A stretch of 64,000 nucleotides of DNA from Mactra quadrangularis (Eukaryota > Mollusca > Bivalvia > Venerida > Mactridae), in NCBI GenBank assembly GCA_025267735.1, contig CM046297.1:15836011-15900010 (forward strand). Direction: 5' to 3'. Position numbers and translations under genes: made by a program. Below the pieces are notes generated by a model that searched no databases, was not told the origin of the DNA, and saw only the letters and a list, made by a program, of their open reading frames with translations. The first letter of the stretch is position 1. Every line of letters begins with the position of its first letter. Shown here in pieces: positions 10,249 to 21,600 of the stretch.

Positions 10249-13050
10249 ATGCATCCACAGGTATCAATTTAAAATATAGTACCAACCAAAAGTTTGAAGA
10301 CAGTTTCGCTTTGTAGGCCATTCTGAATAGCTTTCATCTAAAATTTGATAACTATTTATTTTGAAATGTTTTCAAGTTTTGTCTTATTTTTTTTGGTTAT
10401 CATTTAAATTACAACAGAGACAACGAAAATAGCATAAATTCTTTGTTTTGTAAAGTAATTACAATAAACATGGTTTTGAGGCTTTAGGGTGTCAGATGCT
10501 GAATCTTATTAATGTTGCATTTGTGCAATTTGCTTTCAGTTTATCACAAACCCCACTTAAATATATAAGAAAAAACGAATCTACCAAACTGATTATCAAA
10601 ATTTAAGAATTGTAGTAAATATCTTTTGTCTCCAAACTTTTGGTGGTTACTGTATATTTTTGGGACCACATTTAATTTGGGTATTTTTGAGGCTTGTATC
10701 CATATTTGCGTTATCTTTAATACGTTTTGTTCAAATACATTTGTATGTGGCTTTATATCAATAAATTAATTTATTATTATTAATTTATTATCATTATACA
10801 TGTATATTCTCGCATTTTACAAAACATGTTATTTGTATAATGTCATTTGCTGCTATAGGAAAGGATAGGAATTGATAGACTTGGAAGGAAAGAAAATGAA
10901 AGGATAGAAAATGATAGAATAGGCTAGAATGGGAGAGGAAAGGATAGAGTATGCTAGAATGGGATAGGAAAGGATAGGATAAGGAAAGACAGGATATGAA
11001 AGGATAGAAAAAGGATAGAATTGGATAGGATAAAATAGGATAGAATAGAAAAGTATATGATAGGGATAAACACAGATAGAATAATCTAGAAACGGTTAAG
11101 ATTGAAATGGATAGGCAATAATGTGAAAGGATAGAATAGGAAAAGATGTATTGGAACGGATGGAAAAGGATGTACAAATGTAGTTGGAAAGTATGGAATA
11201 GGAAAGGACAGAATATAAAGGATATAATCCACCAACTTGCGATGAACATTTTTGCTATTGTTAAACTGGTACAATGTACCGAATACTGTGTCCTCTGGTT
11301 TGTCGAAAACTTTTACAAAGCATACTAGTATACGTTATTTTTCAGACGAAGGTGCTTCAAATTATCAGCATTCATACCTTGTATGATATTATTATGCTGT
11401 CAAGTATGTTATTGATATTACCGTCCACGTTTCATAATGCATACACAATTTTAGTTTATTTTACCTTCGTTATACCTTCAAGTTGAGTTTTCCACATGAA
11501 TAAATCGTTTAAAGATTGTATTTCATGGGTATTGTAAAGAGCTATTTTTAAAAAAATGCATGACCTAAATCTTGAATCTGTGCATACAGTGTAAACAGAC
11601 GACATTCTTATAATTTTATATAGAGGACGTGATTATCAACCGCCATTTTTGTTTGGTATCGTCAACGTTTTTTTTTCAAACATTACGGATTTTGCTGATG
11701 AAAAATAATAACCCTAAAACTTTAAAATCACTTGCAAAATTTATTTACTTAGCTAATTTACAAAGAGAAAAATAGAATTTATATTAAATTGTTAACTATT
11801 ATATCATCCATGTACATCACTTTTCTCCTTACTAAACATATACATGTGTCTTTTCCTTTTTTTCCCTTTTTCTCTTTTTTTCCCCTCTATTATATATGTT
11901 TGTTCTTTTTGTTTGTTTGTACTTTGTATTGGCAAAAAACTTATGTTTGTGCTAAATAAATAAATATTGAATTGAATTGAATTGGAATACTTACAAAATG
12001 TTGGAGGCGATTTATATTATCTTTCGCAAATTAATTTCAATTAAAATTCACCGACTATAAATCATTTTTGTAAACATGGTATGTAATTGTATTTTTGGGC
12101 TCACCTGTCATTTGTTTATGGGGGAAGCTAGTAAGTCCGCGTTATTGTGGGGCATTTACAAAGTATTTATTCTGATGAAAACAAAAAGTTTTAGTAGGTG
12201 TGGTAGTGGATATAGATAAAGATAACTTTTTAGAATACAGTAATTCCCCAATGTTTTAAACGAGCGACTCGTCTTTGTTAGATTGTACTGCCAAAGTTTA
12301 AACAATTCACATTTGTAACAAAATGATGTTAATACAAACTTCTACAGGTCTATAAAATAACAATCTACGTATTAACTATACTGTATTGCTTTTCAGGGCG
12401 AAACCAATGAAGATTCTGTTCCAGCTAAAGAGATACAAAAAGAAAGCGTCGAGACTATGAACGAATCAGAGGAAAGCAAAAATAAGACTGAATCACAAGA
12501 AAACGAGTTCAGCAAAACAACTTGTTTAACAGACTTGACACTTGTTGTAGAAGATCGCCATCTCTATGTCAATAAGGGAGTCATTGCTACTGCGTCGCCC
12601 GTTTTCGAAGAAATGCTTTTTGGTGATTATAGAGTTATACCTCTCCCAGGAAAAAAATATGACGATTTCGTATCGTTTTTAAGATGTTTTTACCCTCAAG
12701 TCTCAAGACAAATAGCAAGAGTGACCAGCGAAAACATCTATGGAGTGCTTCATCTTGCACATGAATATCAAGTACAACATTTAGTAGACTCTTGTGAGGA
12801 AACCTTTATAAAACTTCTATCTGAGAATCCACCTGAATCTAGTATATACAAGATCATGGAACAAGCTTGCAAATATGAATTAAGTCAATTGCGAGATGGA
12901 TGTATTGAAGTCGGAGCAGAGTTACCTGTGGAGAATTTAGAAGATGCAATTGAAAGGTTTGAAATACCTACAGATTTAGTAACGTCTGTAAAAGATAGAT
13001 TACTTAAGAATTTAAAAAGTGTAAATACAAAGATTTTATTGGTCATATAA
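10249..13050 (+). CDS. BTB/POZ-domain protein, two-exon model (10249-10260, 12397-13050)
   Basis: Exon 1 (10249-10260) encodes only MHPQ and ends at CAG|GTATCA. Exon 2 begins after TTTTCAG at 12397, in phase 0, and stays open through a Met at 12457 that would otherwise look like the start. In the joined numbering a BTB/POZ fold covers about residues 48-144, with the typical D-x-T-L-V-V-E core, the V-x-K-x-V-I-A-x-x-S-P-V-F segment and an acidic EEML helix. A helical region follows. BTB domains dimerise and commonly recruit cullin-3 or transcription partners; which applies here is unknown. The frame stops at 13050 within an otherwise continuous coding sequence, because the downstream part (13029-13502) is open in another frame. 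Either the allele is frameshifted or one A was lost in the read. The 2.1-kb intron holds a Tc1-like MITE starting 18 bp after the donor and an AGGAT-rich microsatellite. The minimal first exon is inferred from splice signals and frame only. Confidence 0.72.
10279..10652 (+). mobile_element. Tc1/mariner-type MITE, copy 1
   Basis: Ends GTACCAACCAAAAGTTTG and CAAACTTTTGGTGGTTACTG, with TA at each flank. There is no transposase frame. It starts 18 bp after the BTB exon-1 donor. Confidence 0.8.
10855..11220 (+). repeat. AGGAT-rich polypurine microsatellite
   Basis: Imperfect AAAGGATAGAATAGG words over about 365 bp, inside the BTB intron. The S/F/L/Y-rich ORF on the other strand is an artefact of this composition. 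Confidence 0.85.
11820..11985 (+). mobile_element. LINE-like 3' end
   Basis: A pyrimidine-rich stretch, then TTGTACTTTGTATTGGCAAA, AAATAAATAAAT and a (GAATT)3 end; this looks like the 3' tail of a CR1/L2-type LINE. No coding part is seen. Confidence 0.35.
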
Positions 13051-13502
13051 AAACATCACGAGCCTTATTTAGTTGTCTTGCTTTATTAGCAGAAAAACCT
13101 ATATTAGTTGAACGATACAAGGAAGGTAATGTTACAGCTGACCATAAACATTTTGAAATGAGTTGTGTAAAAACTAAACATGAACTGTGCATTGGTAATA
13201 ACATACTTGAAATCAAGTTACACCCATGTTCTTATAACATAGTGGAAATAATATTGACACAAAAAATTCAACCTGGCTTATGCGGTTTGTTCTGTGTTAA
13301 AATACACAATTGGATGGATGGAAAATGTGACAAATCACATGAGATATGGTCCCGTAGTTTCTGCTATATGAGCACTCGGACCATTAGTTTGTACGAGCCT
13401 GATAAAAATCGTCAACAATTACAAGATGTTACGAACGGATTTATTCATGATGGTAAAATAAGCCTTGATGTATTTATATTTGGCTATAATTCACATATAT
13501 AG
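13029..13502 (+). pseudogene. C-terminal part of the BTB protein, out of frame after a probable 1-base loss
   Basis: This frame is open from 13008 to the TAG at 13500-13502 and encodes about 157 residues if joined at the A-run near 13029. It carries the sequence on directly from the BTB helical region (KDFIGHIKTSRALF follows LLKNLKSVNT), then a Cys- and beta-rich part ending NGFIHDGKISLDVFIF. That ending loosely resembles the last strand of a MATH/TRAF-like domain; the family call is weak. The ATG at 13158 is internal, not a true start. One extra A in ACAAAG at about 13027-13032 would make a single protein of about 373 residues. I label it a pseudogene part because the break is in the sequence as given; a sequencing error is equally possible. 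Confidence 0.6.
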
Positions 13503-13538
13503 ACTGTTGTAGGAAATGGACCACATTTTGACAAATTG

Positions 13539-13544
13539 AATAAA
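13539..13544 (+). terminator. Polyadenylation signal AATAAA of the BTB gene
   Basis: AATAAA lies 37 bases after the TAG that ends the second BTB frame. Its position supports the view that 13029-13502 belongs to the same transcript as the BTB domain. Confidence 0.5.
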
Positions 13545-14327
13545 TGTACAGATAATCTTCTCTACCTTGTATGTCATTGAAACATTCATGATTGGAAGAT
13601 GGGATATAACGACTATTAGAAAAGCATATTTGTACACAGTGGTGAACTCTCAACATAATGTACAATTTAATAAAAGTACTGCAACTGTTACGTTTGAACA
13701 TATTCATGTCTTCTTGTTTCACATTTACTTTGTACTTTATTGTTTATAGATACAATCGACGCGATATGACCTTTTGTGTGTTGGTGCGCCGTAAAACCCA
13801 AACAACCAAACATATATACAATCATTTAAAGCATTAGAAACAGAATAAGCTCTAAGTAAGAAATGCTATGAATAACGCTATAATTATTATATACATGTAC
13901 ATGTATAAAGCTAACAGCCGTAACAGTGTACTTTTGTATTGTGAACAATGTTTCCCCAGATTCTTTAGTGAAAAAACATGGACTATATTATTTCCTCAAA
14001 TCTGCATAACTAAACTTGTAATGTTTCGGATCGAGGATCACTTGTTTGACGTTTAACTTATGTTCTTATAACGAAAACATTATCTTAGTAAAAAATAAAG
14101 ACTTGATACAATCAAATGGTTTCTATCAGGTGTCATGTTTTATGATTTTCATAATAGGTGAGGATTATTGAGGGCGCTTTTCAAAAATATTTAATGAAAA
14201 TGTCGAAACGGATATTTGCGAACGATTTTGTTATGCAAGTTATTTTGCGAGTACACACGGATGTATGTGCATGGGAATGTATGTAAGATAAGTATAGGTG
14301 TATACTATTTCAAATATAGGGCCCGTG

Positions 14328-14563
14328 GCCAGACTGACTATAGGAATCACACATCTCTACCACAACTAGCGTCACGTATCTGTATTCAATCATGGATGTA
14401 AACTTTATCTTAAAGTAATGCTGCGCTAGACACAGAAATTCATGATTCCTGGTATGACCCGAGTAGTTTCTTGAATTGACTATAAATATAGGAACACGTG
14501 GTCAGGTGACATAATGATGTCACAAAGAACAACTTGCTGGGGATCCTCCTGGAACAAAGCATC
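14328..14563 (+). repeat. Second copy of the BTB promoter/first-exon block (start codon and donor lost)
   Basis: It is nearly identical in segments to 9931-10257: GACTATAGGAATCACACATC near the start, the TATA block at 14481-14488, and ACAACTTGCTGGGG in the 5' UTR. About 100 bp found in the first copy (after CTTTATCTT) is missing here. The start codon of the first copy (CAATGC) reads CAAAGC here, and the CACAG before the donor is deleted, so this copy could initiate transcription but not the BTB protein. No second BTB exon is visible downstream. An open frame at 14572-14829 follows but resembles nothing I know. Confidence 0.7.
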
Positions 14564-16929
14564 TGTATCAAATGGCAACACATCGTGGCCTTTTATACAA
14601 ACAGTCTTACTACCTTCGTACTGAGACGCTGAGCATCATGGGTAAAACTGTTAATTACCTGAAAACACGTAGCAATGTTTACATTCTAATAATTTGCCTG
14701 ATCAATTGTATCGAACAAATTGAGTATGTATTTGTGTCTACTCAAACAAAATTGAACCATTCAACCAACTACGCACGTTATTTAAAACTTTTAACCGGTA
14801 GCTATACAGGTCGTCCACTTATCGTATAAACACCTGTTCTCGAACCTTTCATAAAAAGTTGTTTTCTTTGCTACGTAATTGCGTATGACGTCATCAACTC
14901 GTGTGCACATTTTGGTGGGTAAACAACAGACGCAACTACAGCTGTCAAACGAGAACAATGCGCTAGAAACAGGTAATTAGAATGAATATTTTGTTATGGT
15001 GAATATTTTTGAGTAAATCCCTATTACCTTTTTCCGCCCTGTCAGTACAATCCATCAAATATTGTTTTAAAGTATGTTGTAACAAAAAAGCACATGGCAG
15101 GTACCCATTCCTGTCCTCTGCTCATAAAGTCTCGTGACAGTCATGTGACAGCTAATTATAACTTCACAAATAGCCAAATACGGTAGAGGTTCGAAATTAG
15201 GTGATCTATTTTTAGCCGACATGACAGTTTTCAGAGAATGGTTGTTTTTTTCTGGAAGGATTTGGATTTGTTTTATAAATAAAATATCAACAAATATATG
15301 ATTGAAAAAAAGTGGAATAAATGTAAAAAGGTGTGTTTTTTAATGTGTTTTTCCAAAAATACTGTTATATTGATTAAAAATGGCTCATTGAATCCTCAGA
15401 GGTTCGAGAACCGGTTTGTCCACGCTAAACATTTGCGTATGTGATCGGCCTTGTAAACGAACGTAACAACAAATAATAGATTTATAGTTCCGTTTATATA
15501 AGAATTAGACACATGTATCAACGCTCATAGATATGTTGTATAAGTAAGTAAGTAGATTATTTGTTTTCGTGACATGTGTTATGACAATATTACAAGGAAG
15601 AGTATTTACAGATGAACACCCGATCCAGTGCCATTGGCAGTGGGTCCATATATGTCACCAACTGATTCACATGATAGGTATATACAAACAATATATAAAT
15701 CGTATTAGTGTCTTATTAGCGACTAATTAATAACCCTAATTAACACGCTCTTGTATTAAATATTAGAAATCAATATAAGCCGATCATGACTTTAGCATCA
15801 TTACCTAGATGGATATTAAACTAAATCAAGGAAGATCATTGTTTTGTACATATATATTGTCTAATGGACTGGATAAGCAAACGACACCCATTGTGATACT
15901 GTAAACTTCCACTTCAAAGATCTCCTTGGACATGCAAAATCAAGCAATTTTTGACGTCTTTTACGTACAAAATGCCTAATTTTAGAAGAAAAGGTACCAA
16001 TATTTCTACCATTCTGATACTAAGATCATTTTGATGGTCACAATGATGGATCTTTACTGTTCGTGTATTACTTGGAACTGTATATTTACCTTGTTTATTA
16101 ATAAGTTTTATTAGCTTATGGTTAAGTTCATGGAAGTCAGCCTCATGCCTGATCTGCTTTTGAAGATCGCTTTTACAATGGTACTCATACATAAATGCTT
16201 ACCTTTGTATTTGCAAAAAATGGCTTTCTTGCTGAAAATTTTATAGACAGGCATGACCCAATACCTTTTTTGTAAAAAGAAGATTAAAAAGGGCAAAAAC
16301 CATTAACACATGTTAACACGGAAATAATTACTAATCAGTTTATTCAATGGCCGTAAGATTGGTTCAAGTTGAATTTACTCTGAAACTCTGTATAAAAAAG
16401 CTTACCTCGGCCATATTTAATTAATGGAACATAATTCTTACTTATGACGTCAATTAATTCTTAATTAATGCCCAATCACCTCAGAATAATCCGCTAATCA
16501 TGATATTTATTAAAGCAGCTTAATCATAGATTTCAACTTTACCATCAATGTTTTCTCAAAATTGTATTTGAAACATTTTAGAAGCAGTAAAGCAGTGTTC
16601 TGATAATTACAAATAAGTGCAAATTGACAAACAACTGTAAAGAAGGGTAATTTTATGCATAAAACCATACTCCTATTGTAGCGGTATAGCCGATTTTAGT
16701 TTGTTTAACGTGACTTTTTATTTTAAATTTCCAACAATTAAATGTCATTTTACTCACAATATTGAAAAATCATTTTTGATACAATAACAGACACCCAGGT
16801 ATGTTTTTGTAATATCAATTAAAAATTGACCATTTCAAATCAATGCACATATAGCTTTAAATGATACAGTATAACCTCTCTAACATCAGCCATTTGTAGG
16901 ACTGGGATAAGTTGGCTGTTTTAAAAATG
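14564..16929. other. Intergenic; degraded repeat pieces
   Basis: GTTCTCGAACCT at 14838 and AGGTTCGAGAAC near 15400 are an inverted pair. Minus-strand frames at 15914-16192 and 16111-16296 are rich in H, K and C but match no family I recognise; they may be a broken transposon frame. No supported gene. Confidence 0.45.
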
Positions 16930-17250
16930 CCTGTAGCGTGTTCAATTACACAAAACGTTACAGAACGTTACATAACGATACATTCGGAACTCCTCGGTCA
17001 TTCGCTGCGAATAGCCTAATCTAATACACAAATATGAGATCGTTAAGGCAATGAGTGATGTTTCAAAATTTGCGGACTAAAAACGAAACATCACTCAATG
17101 CCTAAACGATCATATATGTGTTTACTTTAACACCGGTTGTTTCAAAATAGCGTCTAAACATGTCCGAAATTATTCTCAGCGAATGGCCGTGGAGTTCCGA
17201 ATGTATCGTTACGGAACGTTTTGTAACGTTCGCTGTAACTGAACGCAGGG
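16930..17250. mobile_element. Palindromic MITE, CATTCGGAACTCC family
   Basis: Outer arms of about 75 bp share AACGATACATTCGGAACTCC, with CCATTCGCTG beyond (complement at 17182-17220). A central hairpin (GAGTGATGTTTCAAAA / GAAACATCACTC) makes it a near-complete foldback. A relative lies at 58798-59107. Confidence 0.75.
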
Positions 17251-18660
17251 CAGCACTTCTCAAATGTGTAAAAATGAATGAAAATGGAAACCAAGATTGA
17301 TGTTATATAATCACCTAGGACTTAAACTCATGAATGGTTAAATCTAATTTGCCATAAAACTAAATACATTTGTACATTAAAATAAAGACTCGTGTAGCCT
17401 TTTAAATAAATCATAAAAAGTGGATGTTTAAGAAATTCAAACAAACTTTATGGATATTTTCATAATACAATTTATTTACATACATATATTTACATAATAA
17501 AGTATTTGAAATTAATAATCTGTTCATGAGTGATTTATTGATTTATAACCTTTCGTGACTGAGTGGTTACGACGCTGAAAAGCCCACTCCGTGTTGGTTT
17601 CGAATCCCATCTCGTTGTTTTTACCAGATGTACAAGTGCAGAAGGATTTTTTTGACACAATTATTATTGCTGAAAAGAATGCAACACAGATATAATCCTA
17701 TTGTTCTGTGTACACACATGTTTATTTCAATTTTGTTTGGCACAGGAACATCTGGTACAAACAATGTTTTACTGCCGGAAAACCCAGTCAAAGTGAGTTC
17801 CTAATAATAGCTATACACTTTTCATCTACCAAGAGAAAATTCCATTTTAGAATGTAATTGTAAAACTATACTCATCATAAATACATTTTGACAATAGTTA
17901 TAGTGAGTTTTAATTACAGTGTGTATATAATATATTGAAATTACAATACATATAGACATAATGTCTAAAGTTCAAGAGCTTAGGTCATGCCAAATTGGAA
18001 TTTTGTTAAGCGTCAACTCAAGTTTGACAAACCTAGGTACCTATTCACAGAAACAAACAAACTGAAAACGAAAACACATGTCCATTCTAGCTAGTATTCA
18101 CACAAATAAGTACTTGGTAGTACATTATACATGAATGTTTATGACATTAATGTGACATTGAAGTAATTCTATAAAAAAGTATATACAACATAGACATGTA
18201 CATTTTCATCAACCAAATACACAGAAACAAGGAACTATCAGCATTTCATGAGAAAAATCAGCTATCGAATCCCGGAACGACAGAATCATTAAGAAATTTC
18301 ACCAACAATTTTGATTTCTTTTATTGAGGACCCTTAAACCTACGCGCACGCGAACGCTTAACAAAGTTCCGGTATGGCATGGCCTTATTAAGCAACCCTC
18401 ATATTCATACATACATACATCTTATTGAGCAACATAAAATAAATCCTCAGAATTAGCCTTTACGGTTGCTCGTGTTCATACAAATATCATAATAATTGAG
18501 CTTAACATGATATTGTAATTGTACATGACAAGATGTCAAAATGACATAAGTTGAATAAATCATTCTATTCGATAAAATGCAAGTTCTTAGTAATTAAGCC
18601 TTTTAAGATTGTCACTTTCTGGTAAACTTGTTATCAAATATCATCAAATCAAGCAAGTCA
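17251..18660. other. 3' flank of the metalloprotease gene
   Basis: Likely holds the minus-strand 3' UTR, but the cleavage site cannot be set; several TTTATT (AATAAA on the minus strand) occur. Also holds the tRNA-like SINE head at 17540. Confidence 0.5.
17540..17640 (+). repeat. tRNA-like SINE head, fourth type
   Basis: TGACTGAGTGGTTACGACGC resembles a Ser/Leu-type box A region and GGTTTCGAATCC a box B. There is no intact acceptor stem, so it is a SINE remnant, not a tRNA gene. Confidence 0.5.
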
Positions 18661-18679
18661 TCAGTATCTATTGTATCTC
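18661..18679 (-). CDS. Metalloprotease exon 19: last codons and stop
   Basis: After AATTTTTCAG the phase from exon 18 gives TRYNRY and TGA at 18661-18663. Another frame of the same exon runs on as an acidic tail (DTIDTDDLLDL...) but would need a different upstream phase, so the exact C-terminus is uncertain. Confidence 0.45.
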
Positions 18680-21600
18680 CTGAAAAATTAATATATATAG
18701 ATACATGTAGTAGTATAGTGACAGGGAGTGGGCGTGGCCTAGGGGACAGACTTTGGCTGGTAATCATTGGATAGCCAGCTCCGCATTGGTTCCAGTCCCA
18801 TCTAAACCCTACCCCGGTATATTTTTGAGCAAGAAACTTTATCCTGCTAGATCAATACTATGGGAACAGGAAGTGGACACAAAAGTGGTTAATATAAGTT
18901 TTAAGAAGCTGACATAAATTCGTATAACAATAGTAGGGTGATATACTTGTGCCAACAAAATAACCACATAACTAACAAACTAGTTAAGTGGTTAACTAGT
19001 TACGTAACTAGACAACTACTTGCCAGTTAGTGATAATAGATAAGTGATAACAGGTCCACTAGTTACATAAATAATTAACCACTTGTCATAAATCCAAAAT
19101 ATTGCTTACCGGTAAGTGGTTATCTAGTTATATAACAGATTAACTAGTTACATACATGATTGTAGTTAAAGTCTTTCAGGAATAAGTTTCAATCTGAACT
19201 TCACACCAAATTACAATACATCTTAGCTATCATGTGCACTTGCTTTATGATTATGTCTAATTATGCACTAACAGGACTAGTGTCACCAGATTTGACAACA
19301 GAATACATGAATTTTCTTCACCATATCTTGGGGACTCAAACTAACACATATTTCACCCCCAAATCAGCTGGAATTTGATTTGATTTGTATAAATGTACTG
19401 ATTGCCTTATTTCTTGCCCATTTTGATGCCTGTTATACAGGAGTGCATGTTACATTCATCAGATTACAGTAATTGATAATAATTAAAGGGTTTTGTATTT
19501 ATACTCACGTGCTGCCCTTCCCATAATAACTATCAATATCACTTTGATACGATCGCATTCTCTGTAAATAAATTGTATACATACGTACATAAAATGTATT
19601 TACGTAATTATTCTTCTGCGTTTTTTCTTCTGAGTATTATGTAATTTTGTCTGCATTTAGAGAGTATTGTTATGTGCTTTTTCTAAAAAGATACCCTTCA
19701 GCATATTTTTCTGTATTTTTAGCAAATTGTCTACATTTTAAGTGTATTAATACACTTAGGTGTATTTTTTAAAAAAAGGGCATTAGATGCTTTCAATAAT
19801 TACATTTTGATACTGTGCCCTGTTAACAGTTGACATTTACACCCGAATGAAGTATTTTAGCAATAATAATGTTTAACTTCTTCCTCATAGTTTATTAACC
19901 TGATCCAGTGTGATACAAGTACCTTGTACAAGTAGCAAAAATATGCAAGGCTATTATCATTTTCATTGGTTGGTTTAATCGCCATAGCAACTCATTGTAT
20001 AGGTCATATTATGGTGGTCAGTCAACATACTCACTAATCCTGGAAAGGAAAAATCTCAGGATTTAGCTGCTAAAGAGTTACTAGGCACATAATTCTGTCA
20101 TTGACTGACAACTGGCCTATTTGATTTAGAATCAGTGGTAGGAAGGAGAATCGACGTAAAATTATTTCATGATCAAGCTCCACGAAAGTATAACATGCAT
20201 AGAATCAGAAGTACGATTCCTCAATGTGTAGACTCGTGTGCTACCGTCTGAGCAAGTCCAGCGGTCAAGCAAGACTATTTTACAATTTGTTATCCTCCTC
20301 TAAAGTCTTTAAATAAATAGTAAAAATATGCCATTTAAATGTTATTAAAATTTGTACATACCGATCTACCACGCTTATTTTGAGCTTTTTCCTTTTTCTT
20401 TTTATTCATTTCTTTACGCAAGTAAAGTATCAACGCTATCAGTAAACCAAGAAATACTAAACCCCCTACACTAGCTACCAATGGAATAATCCATCCTGAA
20501 ATAGACCAATCAAAACTTAGGTTCTAAAGTAGACCAATCAAAACTAAGCTTATACATGTATTATCAGCTACCAATGGAATCATCCATTCTAAAATAAACC
20601 AATCAAAACTAAGCTTATGTTATCAGCTACCAATGGAATCATCCATTCTAAAATAACCCAATCAAACTAAGCTTATGTTATCAGCTACCAATGGAATCAT
20701 ATATGAAATAGACCAATCAAAACTAAGCTCATGTTATCAGCTATTAATGGAATAATCCATTCCGAAATTGACCAATCACTAATGAGATTACCTTTTTATT
20801 CTTATTGAGCACATCTTGTCAGTTTCCTTTCAGTTTCAAGAAAAAATAGCACGATGGTTCCACTAAACAATTTGAATACTTAAGAGTTAATTAACTTTTT
20901 TTCTTACACGCCTTATGCATATTTTATGTAAACTTATAAAATATGATTGTAAATACTTATAAATATTTTTTATCCAAAATATCAGATTGCTTCATGAACT
21001 GGTGCTAAAAAGTCCCTCCCAGAGAGAAAGCAGGTTCCTCCTTATGTTTAATGTCGAGCTAATATTCTAAAAAACAAAAAAAAAACATCTGTAGGTCCCC
21101 TTTTCAGGTGACACAAAAATGATTACCAGCAGGACCGTCACTTCTAGCAGTTGTCGTATAAGTAAACTCTGTGGTAGTTTTTGAATCTCTTGTCGTCTTC
21201 CTAGTTGTGCCGGCACCTACTGTAGGTGTAACTCCTTCTTGTGTTGTCTTAACATTAATACAGGTCTCACAGCATTTATCTCGATTATTTGAACATGCTG
21301 TTTCATCACAGTTTGTGAAGAAATCACCGTATGCACAACCTGAAAAGAAGGATAAAAACATCGCTGCAGTTTTAATAGTGTACTATGTCATGGTGAGCAT
21401 TTCGTGTGTCACAGAATGAGAAAAATATGAGGCATGACCAGGATTCGAACACTGGACTCCTCACAAGACAAGTGCTCTCTTGACTCAGATATCTGGCCGC
21501 TAATTATCCTTCTTTTCATACTATGAACAGGTAAGAACCGTGACATATTTGATCAAATGCAACAAATAACAGTGGACGAGGTAAACAAAATGTCTTGACT

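Noticed and set aside
10794..11249. Minus-strand 151-residue protein rich in S, F, L, Y
   Set aside because: Translation of the AGGAT microsatellite.
12457..13050. BTB gene starting at the ATG at 12457
   Set aside because: The frame is open upstream to an acceptor at 12397 that fits a first exon at 10249.
13158..13502. Separate small gene starting at 13158
   Set aside because: The frame is open further 5' and continues the BTB protein; a 1-base loss explains the split.
15914..16296. H/C/K-rich minus-strand frames as a zinc-finger gene
   Set aside because: The Cys/His spacing fits no finger class, and the two frames do not join.
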